A stretch of DNA of 64,000 bases from an uncultured bacterium (GTDB lineage Bacteria; UBP6; UBA1177), in the NCBI GenBank assembly GCA_905233945.1, contig CAJOFY010000002.1, forward strand, positions 5,188-69,187, read 5' to 3'. Each line of letters starts with the position of its first letter. Within the stretch, counting starts at the first letter, position 1. A program made the translations under genes and the position numbers. Below the pieces are notes generated by a model. It made no database searches. It was not told where the DNA came from and saw only the letters and a list, made by a program, of their open reading frames with translations. This document shows positions 8,986-17,557 of the stretch, in pieces.

Positions 8986-10156
8986 GAACTGCGCCGAACA
9001 TTAAATCGCGTTCGTGCATCGGTTTGATTTTGAGGAAATCGCCGTTTGTGATTTCGGAAAGAAGTTCTTCGTTTCCGAGGTTTTCAAGAAGGCGTTCTTT
9101 TGCCGGAATTAAAGAAAAGTTTTTGTTTTTATTGAGAAAATCTTTGATGATTCCTTCGTTTTCGCATTTAAGGAAACTGCATGTGACATAAATAAGTTCG
9201 CCGCCGATTCTCACCTTTTCCGAGAATTTCTGAATCAGTTTTTTCTGCAAATTGTTGAGGTCTGAAAGCATTTTTTCGTCTATTTTCCAGCGGTCGCCGG
9301 GGTTGCGCCTGAGAACACCGCTTCCGCTGCACGGGGAATCGATGAAAACTGTGTCGAAGTTGTCACTTATATCCTGAAATACGGCTGTTTTTATTCTTGT
9401 TCCGGCGCGAATTGCGCGTTCTTTGATCTCTTTGAAAAGATAGGTTCTGGAATCGCTTGCCGTGATTTCGATATTTTTGAAAAAGGAGGCTATTGAAAGT
9501 GATTTTCCGCCGCCGCCTGCACACGGTTCAAGCAGGGTTTTAGTGTTTTTGTTCACTAAAAGCGACGCAATCTGGCTCGATTCATCCTGAAACTCGAAAA
9601 AGCCTTTTTCGAAAAGTTCCGAATTTTTAAGGCTTTTATTTGTTGGCTCGAGAATTATTCCGGCAGAGGAAATTTCCGTCTGAAAGTTTGCAAAACCTTC
9701 GTTTTCAAGTTTTTCCGAAAGCTCAACGCGTGAAATTCTTGCCAGATTGGTACGCAGATGAGTCTTTGCCTTTGAATTGAACCACTCGAAAACTTCCTGG
9801 TTATTCAACTTCTTGATTTCATTGGCTAAAAGCTCCGGAAAAGATTCATTAAAAAGTTTGCCGTAAGTTCCGTTTTTCTTCAGAATTTCTATTTTTCCGC
9901 TCAAAATTTCATCGGGTTCGTCTTCAAAAACCATGGCGATGTTTTTTGCGCAGATTTCAGAATTTTCCGAGACTTCATCGAAAAAAAGTTTGTGCCTCAA
10001 ATAAAAGAAAAACCGGTCTGAAACCCAGATTCTGTCGCGTTTTCCCAGCCGTTCAGCCTTGAAAATGGTGTTCAGCAGAATGTCGTATTTATCGCCGTCA
10101 TCCTGTTTTTCCAAAGCTGATTTCAGAATATTTCCCAAAAACCGGTTATATCTCAT
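8972..10156 (-). CDS. RsmB/NOP-family RNA (cytosine-5) methyltransferase, divergent paralog
   Basis: A 394-residue SAM-dependent methyltransferase. The catalytic motif DSPCSGSGVLRRNPGDRW is at 273-290 (Cys276), and the second conserved Cys is in VTCSF (Cys326). The SAM loop reads EPCAGGGGKS at 210-219 rather than the classical CAAPGGKT seen in the second RsmB of this window (48994-50307). The first 110 residues are helical and only vaguely NusB-like. The family methylates C5 of cytosine in rRNA (C967 of 16S for RsmB), but the different SAM loop suggests another target. It overlaps aroE by 11 bases, so the two are coupled. The extreme C-terminus (RRR, stop) is encoded within an intergenic repeat. 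Confidence 0.85.
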   Translation of the reverse strand: MRYNRFLGNILKSALEKQDDGDKYDILLNTIFKAERLGKRDRIWVSDRFFFYLRHKLFFDEVSENSEICAKNIAMVFEDEPDEILSGKIEILKKNGTYGKLFNESFPELLANEIKKLNNQEVFEWFNSKAKTHLRTNLARISRVELSEKLENEGFANFQTEISSAGIILEPTNKSLKNSELFEKGFFEFQDESSQIASLLVNKNTKTLLEPCAGGGGKSLSIASFFKNIEITASDSRTYLFKEIKERAIRAGTRIKTAVFQDISDNFDTVFIDSPCSGSGVLRRNPGDRWKIDEKMLSDLNNLQKKLIQKFSEKVRIGGELIYVTCSFLKCENEGIIKDFLNKNKNFSLIPAKERLLENLGNEELLSEITNGDFLKIKPMHERDLMFGAVLRRR

Positions 10157-10901
10157 TCTTGTTTGCCAGATTTAATATAAGTCCCTGATTCAACTGCGCG
10201 TTTGCGTGAAGTTCAGTTATTTCGGCAAATTTTTCCGCCGGAAGTGTTTCCACGAACCATCTTTTTGCCCCGAGCCAGCCTTGGAAAGCAAGCATCATTC
10301 TTGCGTCAATTGAAATTTTTCCTGAAGAATATCCGATTGTTATCACGTTTCTGCCTTCGACTGCGAAAGGAAGCGTGCTGATTGTAAGAAAATCGTCTTT
10401 CCACTCTGAAAGATTGCGGAAAATGCCAAAATTTTTTTCCCACCCTTTTTCGGTTCTTCCGAAAATTGTGATTTCGGAATGTTCTTCAAAAAGTGCGGCA
10501 GCTATCGAGCGGGCACTTCCGCCGTTTCCTAAAATTCCGCATTTGTTAAGATTCTCACCTTTGATTTTAAGCCATTTCACAAGTCCGGTTCCGTCGGTAT
10601 TGTCGCCAAAAATTCTGCCGTTACTTTTGAAAATTGTGTTCACGCTTCCTGCTGCTTTTGCCGTTTCAGTCAACTCGTCGCAAAGGCTCAATACATCGAT
10701 TTTATGCGGAATCGTGACGTTGGCGCCGATGCATCTTTCATTTTTAAGAAGTTGTAAAAAATCTTCTGCTTCTCCCCGAAAAATTTTGTAGAGAATACGG
10801 TTCCCTGAAATAATAGCGCAGTGTTCCTGAAAAAACGGTGAAAGCGAGAAATCAAGCGGATTTCCCCAGATGTAGATGATTTTTGTCCGAGAAAGTGTCA
10901 A
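10146..10901 (-). CDS. aroE: Shikimate dehydrogenase
   Basis: AroE reduces 3-dehydroshikimate to shikimate with NADPH in the chorismate pathway. The 251-residue product shows the shikimate-binding GNPLDFSLSP at 13-22, NVTIPHK with catalytic Lys67, GSVNT at 85-89, DNTDGTG at 100-106, and the nucleotide loop GILGNGGSARS at 122-132. Length is slightly short of the usual 270. The best start is TTG at 10901, four bases after the FHA gene's stop; no in-frame ATG lies near the conserved N-terminus and the RBS is weak, so expression probably depends on coupling. No other aromatic-pathway gene is in the window. Confidence 0.9.
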   Translation of the reverse strand: MTLSRTKIIYIWGNPLDFSLSPFFQEHCAIISGNRILYKIFRGEAEDFLQLLKNERCIGANVTIPHKIDVLSLCDELTETAKAAGSVNTIFKSNGRIFGDNTDGTGLVKWLKIKGENLNKCGILGNGGSARSIAAALFEEHSEITIFGRTEKGWEKNFGIFRNLSEWKDDFLTISTLPFAVEGRNVITIGYSSGKISIDARMMLAFQGWLGAKRWFVETLPAEKFAEITELHANAQLNQGLILNLANKNEI

Positions 10902-10904
10902 ATC

Positions 10905-12104
10905 TTAAAAATCAAGAATGTCGTCGGAAAGAGTGTCGAATTTTTTGCCTTCGGCAATAATACCCATGTCAATATATTTCACGATTTCAGACATAAGGAT
11001 AAATTCGTCATTGTCAGGAAAAGCATTGAGATATTTGATCGTTTCCTTTGAATTTACCATGAACTGAAGCGAGTCGAGTTCTGTTTTTGAAAGATCCGAA
11101 AGTTTCCCTTTGATCGGGCTGGCAAACTCGAGCTTGCCGTAGTTCGCGAGAGTTCTGTATTTGGCAAGATTATTTTTCTGGTTGGAAATTTCCATGAAAA
11201 TATCTTCGAGCTGGCGGTTTGAAGCCTCGTTTTTAGGCGCCGCATCGATTTTGAAGGAATATTCGCCGTCTTTAGCCAGAAGTGCGCGGGAAAGAGCCTT
11301 TTCCTGCGAAAAGTTCTTGTTCGTGAGTGATTCGCAGGCAACTATTCCGGTCGCGCTGATTGTAACTTCAATCTGCTCGGCAAAAGGAGAAGTGATGTTG
11401 AGCTTGAGGTATCCGGCTGAAGCCGACTGGGCAAGAATTTTGAGCAGATCAGCTACATCCATTGCGGAAAGACTGCCCGTCGACGAAGTGTTTGCATGCG
11501 CCAAATTATCTTTTTCGATATCCGATTTTGTCGTTTTTTTAAGGTTGAGCTTACCGATATTGACTTTCTCGTGTTCGGCATTGTCCGGAGTTCCCGACGT
11601 TACGGGAGTTACGACCTGAAGCGACTCGTCAAGCGTGAAAGCCTCTTCATCATCCTGTTCTGCCTTAACTTCAGGAATTGTCTTTTCCTGAACTTTTCTT
11701 GCAGCCGTAAAACTGTTTTCCTTGAACGAAATTTCCTGAACATTTTCATTCTGAGTATCTTCACCGCCGACTAAAATCGTCGAATCACCGACTGAAAAAT
11801 TCGAGCCGATTTTAAGTTCAGTCTCAGTTGCAGGACTCAGTTTTTCACCGTTGACATAAGTGCCGTTCGTGCTGTTGTGATCTTCTATGAACAGCTTGCC
11901 GCCGCGTGACGTGATCGAAGCGTGGCTGCGGCTGACTTTGGAATCGACAATCGCGACATCCGAAGAAATGTCCCTTCCGATTGAAAGTTTCTGCCCTTCG
12001 CGGATTGAAAATTCACCGCCTGAATACTTTCCTTTAATGAATGTGAACTTGATTTTGTCTGCGTCCGTTCCGTGATTTTTCACTAAATTACTGTATTTGC
12101 CCAT
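10905..12104 (-). CDS. FHA-domain protein with C-terminal DUF4388/PATAN-like domain
   Basis: A 399-residue cytoplasmic protein. The FHA domain spans about residues 20-110, with IGRD, the SRSHASI and the NSTNGTYVNG motifs that bind phosphothreonine peptides. An acidic low-complexity linker (130-200) leads to a second domain at about 210-300 beginning GSLSAMDVADLLKILAQ and containing GYLKL...GIVACES and DGEYSF, which resembles DUF4388 (PATAN), a domain found in signalling proteins of deltaproteobacteria. This suggests reading of Ser/Thr-kinase signals, but no kinase is encoded nearby. GGGAG precedes the ATG. It is the first gene of an operon with aroE and the RsmB-like gene. Confidence 0.82.
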   Translation of the reverse strand: MGKYSNLVKNHGTDADKIKFTFIKGKYSGGEFSIREGQKLSIGRDISSDVAIVDSKVSRSHASITSRGGKLFIEDHNSTNGTYVNGEKLSPATETELKIGSNFSVGDSTILVGGEDTQNENVQEISFKENSFTAARKVQEKTIPEVKAEQDDEEAFTLDESLQVVTPVTSGTPDNAEHEKVNIGKLNLKKTTKSDIEKDNLAHANTSSTGSLSAMDVADLLKILAQSASAGYLKLNITSPFAEQIEVTISATGIVACESLTNKNFSQEKALSRALLAKDGEYSFKIDAAPKNEASNRQLEDIFMEISNQKNNLAKYRTLANYGKLEFASPIKGKLSDLSKTELDSLQFMVNSKETIKYLNAFPDNDEFILMSEIVKYIDMGIIAEGKKFDTLSDDILDF

Positions 12105-12138
12105 AAAAATCTCCCTTTCAAAGGTTCAAAAACACTGT

Positions 12139-12167
12139 CCTATACTATATTAAGGATTTCTTTTCAA
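12139..12167 (-). promoter_or_regulatory. Promoter of the FHA-aroE-methyltransferase operon
   Basis: Leftward TTGAAA (12167-12162), 17-base spacer, TATAGG (12144-12139), 34 bases before the FHA gene's ATG. Confidence 0.45.
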
Positions 12168-12173
12168 GAAAAT

Positions 12174-12596
12174 TCACTTACTGCCCTTTCCGTTTTCAGC
12201 TCCCCTATTCGCTTCGAGCTCTTTTTTGGCTGAATCTATGAAAGTCATTACAAGAGCGGCTTCCTCCTTTGAAACCGCAACAGATTGGATGTTTTTCGTG
12301 ATAAAATCGAACCTGTCGTAAAAATCGGAGAGCTCTTTTTCGGTCGGTTTATATCCTTCGCCGCTTTTTTTCGCAAGAGCCATCATAGAATCAAGATACT
12401 TGGAAACAAGCTCTTTTCTGAGCGACTGCTCTTTGTATTCAAGACAATCTTCGTGCTCCGAAAGCAGAGCGATTTTCTCTAATTTGAGAGAAGTGATTTC
12501 CGCATCCATCGCTGACATTTTTTTCATCGAGACCGCCGCATAAGCAATCGATGCGACCGAAACAACAACAAGAAAAATAACAAAAACTCTTTTCAT
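12174..12596 (-). CDS. Small exported or membrane-anchored coiled-coil protein, function unknown
   Basis: 140 residues. The N-terminus MKRVFVIFLVVVSVASIAYAAVS is either a signal peptide cut after AYA or an uncleaved anchor. The rest is charged and helical, with a coiled-coil-like stretch (about 25-65) and a Lys/Gly-rich end. Two features support it as real: GGAGG seven bases before the ATG and a separate promoter upstream. No family recognised. It lies between the FHA operon and the efflux operon on the same strand and belongs clearly to neither. Confidence 0.72.
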   Translation of the reverse strand: MKRVFVIFLVVVSVASIAYAAVSMKKMSAMDAEITSLKLEKIALLSEHEDCLEYKEQSLRKELVSKYLDSMMALAKKSGEGYKPTEKELSDFYDRFDFITKNIQSVAVSKEEAALVMTFIDSAKKELEANRGAENGKGSK

Positions 12597-12626
12597 ATTA
12601 CCTCCAAAACAATCAAGAAACGCAGG

Positions 12627-12655
12627 ATTTTAAGGAAAAAAAGAAAAGAAAACAA
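12627..12655 (-). promoter_or_regulatory. Promoter of the 140-residue exported protein gene
   Basis: Leftward TTGTTT (12655-12650), 17-base T/C-rich spacer, TAAAAT (12632-12627), about 30 bases upstream of the ATG. Confidence 0.45.
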
Positions 12656-12661
12656 TTTTTA

Positions 12662-12719
12662 GCGCCGCTCGGTATAACGTTATAACGGTATCACGGTATA
12701 TCGACACGACTTGCGGCGC
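12662..12719. repeat. Dispersed palindromic intergenic repeat, copy 2
   Basis: Perfect inverted tips GCGCCGC (12662-12668) and GCGGCGC (12713-12719) enclose CGGTATAACGTTATAACGG, with the palindrome TATAACGTTATA at 12673-12684, and GGTATATCGAC. It is related to copy 1 and ends four bases beyond the tolC-like stop codon. Confidence 0.7.
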
Positions 12720-12722
12720 AAA

Positions 12723-14099
12723 TTACAGCTCGCTTCCTGTGATTATCGCAAGTTCATCGAGCGCTGTTTTGTATTTGTAGAGGTTTGCGATTTCCTCTGT
12801 TTTTGATTTTTTGACCATGAGCTGCGCGTTCAGAAGCTCGGTTTCGGTAGTCATCTGCTTTTCGTACTTCGCTTCCTGGATCTTGCGGGTGACTTCAGCC
12901 GATTCGATCTGAGTTTTGTTCTGCTCAAGCGCTTTTTCGAGCACTTTGATGTCGGCCATCAGTTTTTTGACCTGCAACGTCATGTCCTTTTTGAGCTTGA
13001 TGTTGGTGAGTTCAGTTGAAACCGACGACGCTTTTACAGCCTGATATTCGTAATACTGTCTTGCCGTGTCGAAGCCGAATTCCCATCTTGCGACCGCGCC
13101 GAAGAACATTACTCCTTCCGGATTTATCAGCGTGGAATCCCAGTTTTTCTTGAATCCGAAAGTGAGTCCTACCTGCGGAATGAAGTTCTGCATTGCCCGT
13201 TTGTTGAGATGCTCCTGGATCTCATTGTTTTTGTCGAGCATGTGCATTTCGGTCCTGTTGCTTGCCTGGGCCTCGATGATTTCATCCTCGCTTTTTGTGA
13301 TTTCGCGGAATTCCGGCTTGTCGTATTTGATCTCGAAACTATCTTCCTCGCGGTTCATGAACATAGCCAGAGCCGCTTTGATGACCGACTGGTTGCCGAG
13401 ATATTTCTCTTTTTCGACTTCGAGAGCCGCTCTTTCGACCTTGATTTTGTAGAGCGCCGTTTCATCGATAAGTCCCGCCTTGTGGAATTTTTCGGCGTTT
13501 TTCTCGTAGCGGTCAAGCTGCTCGAACGATTCGTCCAAAAGTTTCAGAATATCGCTCAGCATGTTGTAGGAGTTGTAGATCTTGACGATTTCGAGCTTGA
13601 TTTTGTCCTTCGTGAGTTCCGATTTCAGTTTCGTGATCTCCGATTTCAGTTCAAGCGCTTTGTAGCCGTGATAAATTCCCCAGAGCGGAGTGAGCGGCTG
13701 GACCACAGTTAAATCAAGCGTTCTCTGGTGCGTCGGCACGCCGAGGTCGATTTCCATCGGAGGAAGCTGGTCTGGAAGGTCGATCTGAATCGGAAGAGAA
13801 GAGTTGATCGACTGTTCGAGCATCCCTACCATCGGCGATAAATCTACCGTGAGTTTGTCGGGTTCAGGGAAATATTCAAGTTTCAGAAGTTTCGCTTCGA
13901 GCGAAATCGTGGGGAAAAAGCGCATGAAAACGGCTTTCTTCTCGTATTCGTCTTTGCCCGATTTCGAGTCTTCGGCTTTTATCGCCTCGCTGTTTTCTAT
14001 CGCGATCGAGATGATCTCATCGATGCCGAGTTCTTCTGCAGTCAGATTGAGAGAAATTGCTAACAATAAACAAGTTATTGAAATTATTGATTTTTTCAT
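12723..14099 (-). CDS. TolC-family outer membrane efflux protein
   Basis: A 458-residue outer-membrane channel subunit. The signal peptide MKKSIISITCLLLAISLNLTAEE starts at 14099, preceded by AAGGAGG; a longer in-frame start at 14159 would lie inside the upstream gene and lacks a signal. The body has the two duplicated helical halves of OEP proteins (IISIAIENSEAIKAED near the N-terminus; long coiled-coil helices such as ADIKVLEKALEQNKTQIESAE and YEKQMTTETELLNAQL near the C-terminus). It should form the trimeric exit duct for the RND pump encoded upstream in the same operon. Confidence 0.9.
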   Translation of the reverse strand: MKKSIISITCLLLAISLNLTAEELGIDEIISIAIENSEAIKAEDSKSGKDEYEKKAVFMRFFPTISLEAKLLKLEYFPEPDKLTVDLSPMVGMLEQSINSSLPIQIDLPDQLPPMEIDLGVPTHQRTLDLTVVQPLTPLWGIYHGYKALELKSEITKLKSELTKDKIKLEIVKIYNSYNMLSDILKLLDESFEQLDRYEKNAEKFHKAGLIDETALYKIKVERAALEVEKEKYLGNQSVIKAALAMFMNREEDSFEIKYDKPEFREITKSEDEIIEAQASNRTEMHMLDKNNEIQEHLNKRAMQNFIPQVGLTFGFKKNWDSTLINPEGVMFFGAVARWEFGFDTARQYYEYQAVKASSVSTELTNIKLKKDMTLQVKKLMADIKVLEKALEQNKTQIESAEVTRKIQEAKYEKQMTTETELLNAQLMVKKSKTEEIANLYKYKTALDELAIITGSEL

Positions 14100-14100
14100 C

Positions 14101-14421
14101 TTATGCCTCCTTCTCTTCATCAGAATAGACATAATCTTCACATTCCCACGATGCCGCAAGAATACGCTCGTTCTCGTTCACTATTTCCTTGTTCATTCTG
14201 CGGACAGCAGCAAGCATTTCGGCGCATTTTTCAGGGGTGACCTGAAGGAAAACGACTGCGTTCGTTCCGGGCCATACCGAAGTGTTCATTCTCGGGTTGC
14301 CGTTTTCAAAGGAGCCTGCCGTGTCCTCGACGATCTGGAAAGTTTTTATTCCGAGATTTCTGATTTCTTCCGTCAGCTGTTCGAGTTTTGAAATATTGCA
14401 GCTTACATAAACGAATTTCAT
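14101..14421 (-). CDS. Small PII-like protein in the efflux operon
   Basis: 106 residues with an alternating beta-alpha-beta pattern (MKFVYVSCN..KLEQLTEEIRNLG..TFQIVEDT, then SVWPGTNAVVFLQVTPEKCAEMLAAVRRM), compatible with a ferredoxin-like, PII-type trimer. It lacks a signal peptide, so should be cytoplasmic. It overlaps the end of the RND gene by four bases (ATGA) and stops one base before the tolC-like start, so it is translated with the pump. Similar small proteins occur in some RND operons and may sense a ligand or modulate the pump; that role is an inference, and the fold call is by pattern only. Confidence 0.72.
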   Translation of the reverse strand: MKFVYVSCNISKLEQLTEEIRNLGIKTFQIVEDTAGSFENGNPRMNTSVWPGTNAVVFLQVTPEKCAEMLAAVRRMNKEIVNENERILAASWECEDYVYSDEEKEA

Positions 14422-17400
14422 TTTGCACCTCCTTCAGCCGCCGCTTTTGCAGCTTTTTCTTCCTTAATCATCTCTCTTGTGTGCATAATTGCATAAATCG
14501 CAGGGATAAGAAGCAGCGTTACGAGAGTAGAAACCGTAAGTCCGCCGATAACCGTGATTCCGAGCGGCTTCCAGATTTCGGAACCGGCGCCGTTGTTAAG
14601 CGCCATCGGAAACATACCGATGATTGTAGTGATTGCCGTCATGAGAACCGGTCTGAGTCTTGATCTGCCGCCTTCCTTGATCGCTTCGACTATCGTGTAT
14701 CCTCTGCCGCGCAGAAGGTTAGTGTAGTCAACAAGAACGATACCGTTGTTGACGACGATACCTAAGAGCATGATGACTCCGACGAATGTTACCGCGCTCA
14801 GAGTGGTTCCGGTAAGGATGAATGCCCAGATGACGCCGATAATCGAAAGGGGAACGGTGAACATGATGATGAACGGATCCCTGAGCGATTCGAACTGGCT
14901 CGCCATAATTGCGTAAATCAGGAAAAGGCTTATCAGGAAAAGGATCTTCATGTCGCCGAAAGTTGACTGCTGGTCAACAACCTGGCCGCCGAGCTCAATG
15001 TAGACATCAGGATCGATAGTCTCGTTTTTGATGATATCCGTGACGTTTTTCGCAGCTTCACCGAGCGAGATGTTGTTGAGACCGAGTTTCAGATAGACGA
15101 TCCTCTGCTGTGTTTCGTGGAGAATCTTTGTCGGACCGCTTGTTTCCTCGATGATTCCTACTGCGCTGAGCGGAATGAGCTCGCCCGTTGCCGAAGTGAG
15201 CATGATATTTCTCAAGTCACTTATTTTATTGCGTTTTTCCTTGTTGTAGCGGATCACGATTTTGTATTCGTCGTTGTCCTGCTTGTATTCGCCAGATTCA
15301 GCTCCGTAAAGGCTTTCACGAACCGCAAGCGCTGCCATTCCGGCATTGATTCCGAGTCTCGCAAGTTTAACCCTGTCGAATTTGACGGTGATTTCGGGTT
15401 TGCCTCTGTCGGCAGTGGATTCGATATCCTGAAGGTAAGGCTGCTCTTCAAGGATTTTCTGAAGGCGGTCGCTTGTTTCGGTAAGTTTGTCGAGGTCGTG
15501 ACCGGTTATTTTGATTTCGATCGGTTTGCTTGAGCCGAGCATTGCGCTCTGGAGAAGCGATCCGGCGTTCATCGAGAACGATACGATTTCGGGAATTTCC
15601 TCGGCCTCTTTTCTGATTTTAGCCGCGACATCCTTGATATGGTAAGTTCGTTCGTTGCGGTTTACGATCTTGGCCATGATTGTCGCGACGTTCTTGCCTT
15701 CCGAAAATCCGAAAAGCGAAAGAAGACCGCTGTCAGTCTGGCCTGTAATCGAGTAGTATGTTCTGACATCTTCGGGATTGATGTTCCTTTTGACGATTTC
15801 CTCGATTTTTTTTGCAACTTCGACAGTGCGCTCAGGATCTACGCTCGATTCAAGCTCAGCGGTGGCAACCATATCGCCCATATCGAACTCAGGAATGTAG
15901 TCGGTTCCTGTGCTTAAACCCGCTTTAATAGTGAAGAAGAATACTGCAGCGACAACAATAACGACAAGCCATCTGAATTTTATGTTGAGCCCGAGAAGCG
16001 ATTTATAGATCTGCTCTACAAAAACAAAGAGCTTTTCCGAAGCGTTGTAGAGAAATCCGTGTTTTTTCTCCTTTATTTTTCTCTTCATCAGGACTGAACT
16101 CAGCATCGGAGCGAGGGAGAGCGAGACGAGCAGTGACGCCGCGATTGTGACAGATGCTACGAAAGCGAGCTGTTTGAAGAGAAGTCCGACGATTCCGCTT
16201 ACAAAAGCAAGCGGGATGAAAACCGCGACTGTTGTCAGAGTCGAAGAAGAGATAGCCGAAGTCATTTCACCTGCACCGAAAATCGCCGCTTCGGCCGGAC
16301 GCGAACCTTCCTCGATGTGCCGCGTGATGTTTTCAAATACAACGACCGTGTTATCGACAACCATACCGAGTGTGATCGAAAGCGCCATGAGCGAGAAGAT
16401 GTTTATCGTATATCCGAAAACATACATGAAAATAAGACCGATGATGAGCGAGAAGGGGATCGTGAGCGTAATGATGAGGCTTCCTCTCCATTCTCTGAGG
16501 AAAACGAGAATGACCAAAATGACGAAAATCGCCGCGTAAGCCGCAGTTGTCCCCAGGTTTTTTATCGACATTTCGATGACTTCCGAAGTGTCGTTGAGTT
16601 CTTCGATGACAACATCGCTCGGGACGTTTTTGCGGATCTCTTCCATCGCCGCCTTGATGTTTTTAGCGACTTCGAGAGTGTTGGCTCCGCTCTGTTTCTG
16701 CGTCATGATGACGGCCATCGTCTTTCCTTTGGCGCTGGCTGTGAAATCCTGCTCTTTCAGTTTGTCCCTGATTTCTGCGAGAGAGGAAAGCTTGACCATG
16801 CTGCCGTCTTTAGCGGGGATCATGATCTCGCCGATCTCATCAACTGACTCGAATTCAGCCGGAACACGCACCGAAAGGTCCATTCCGCCTGTTTTGACGC
16901 TTCCGCCGGGAACTGAAATATTCTGGGTTTCGAGGAGTTTTGCGATCATTGCGACAGAAATTCCGCTCGAACGGAGTTTTACAGGGTCAACGATTATTTC
17001 AATTTCTCTTTTCGGCGCGCCGAGAGTGATAAGACCGCCGATCCCGTCGACCTGTTTCAACCTTCCTTCGATTCTGTCGTCGATGATTTTAGCAAGTCCC
17101 ATCGCGCTTTCTTTAGCCGAAATACCGTACATGATGACGGGAACCATCGAGCTGTCGACTTTGATGATAGCCGGATCGTAAGCGTAGGATGGGAGAACTT
17201 TCTTGACGGGGTCGATTCTGTCTCGGACATCGTTTGTAGCATCGCCTATCTCTGTTCCGAAGTTGAATTCAAGCATGACGAAGCTGACGTTTTCCTTGGA
17301 AACAGACTTCAGCGACTTGATTTTGGGAACGCCGGCAAGCTGTTTTTCAAGCGGTTTCGTGACCTGCTGCTCGACATCTTCCGAAGAAGCGCCGGGAAGG

Positions 17401-17549
17401 ATCGTGACAACTGTGAGCGAAGGATATTCGACTTCGGGAAGGATATCGAGTTTGAGTGCGTAGAACGCGAGCAGACCGAAAATCAGGATCCCTGTGAATA
17501 TCATCGATATCGTGACAGGTTTTTTAACAGCAATCTGTGAGAGTCTCAT
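14418..17549 (-). CDS. RND-family efflux transporter, inner-membrane pump (HAE1/AcrB-like)
   Basis: 1043 residues, the usual length for RND pumps. It starts MRLSQIAVKKPVTISMIFTGILIFGLLAFYAL, the first membrane helix. A large periplasmic loop (PGASSEDVEQQVTKPLE, DATNDVRDRID) and helices 2-6 follow, including GMVVDNTVVVFENITRHIEEG, whose Asp is a proton-relay position. The second half repeats the plan, with GIVVNNGIVLVDYTNLL and RLRPVLMTAITTIIGMFPMAL. It exports drugs, lipids or similar hydrophobic compounds using proton motive force; the substrate cannot be read from sequence. Second structural gene after the fusion protein, eight bases apart. Confidence 0.95.
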   Translation of the reverse strand: MRLSQIAVKKPVTISMIFTGILIFGLLAFYALKLDILPEVEYPSLTVVTILPGASSEDVEQQVTKPLEKQLAGVPKIKSLKSVSKENVSFVMLEFNFGTEIGDATNDVRDRIDPVKKVLPSYAYDPAIIKVDSSMVPVIMYGISAKESAMGLAKIIDDRIEGRLKQVDGIGGLITLGAPKREIEIIVDPVKLRSSGISVAMIAKLLETQNISVPGGSVKTGGMDLSVRVPAEFESVDEIGEIMIPAKDGSMVKLSSLAEIRDKLKEQDFTASAKGKTMAVIMTQKQSGANTLEVAKNIKAAMEEIRKNVPSDVVIEELNDTSEVIEMSIKNLGTTAAYAAIFVILVILVFLREWRGSLIITLTIPFSLIIGLIFMYVFGYTINIFSLMALSITLGMVVDNTVVVFENITRHIEEGSRPAEAAIFGAGEMTSAISSSTLTTVAVFIPLAFVSGIVGLLFKQLAFVASVTIAASLLVSLSLAPMLSSVLMKRKIKEKKHGFLYNASEKLFVFVEQIYKSLLGLNIKFRWLVVIVVAAVFFFTIKAGLSTGTDYIPEFDMGDMVATAELESSVDPERTVEVAKKIEEIVKRNINPEDVRTYYSITGQTDSGLLSLFGFSEGKNVATIMAKIVNRNERTYHIKDVAAKIRKEAEEIPEIVSFSMNAGSLLQSAMLGSSKPIEIKITGHDLDKLTETSDRLQKILEEQPYLQDIESTADRGKPEITVKFDRVKLARLGINAGMAALAVRESLYGAESGEYKQDNDEYKIVIRYNKEKRNKISDLRNIMLTSATGELIPLSAVGIIEETSGPTKILHETQQRIVYLKLGLNNISLGEAAKNVTDIIKNETIDPDVYIELGGQVVDQQSTFGDMKILFLISLFLIYAIMASQFESLRDPFIIMFTVPLSIIGVIWAFILTGTTLSAVTFVGVIMLLGIVVNNGIVLVDYTNLLRGRGYTIVEAIKEGGRSRLRPVLMTAITTIIGMFPMALNNGAGSEIWKPLGITVIGGLTVSTLVTLLLIPAIYAIMHTREMIKEEKAAKAAAEGGAK

Positions 17550-17557
17550 GGCTGCAC

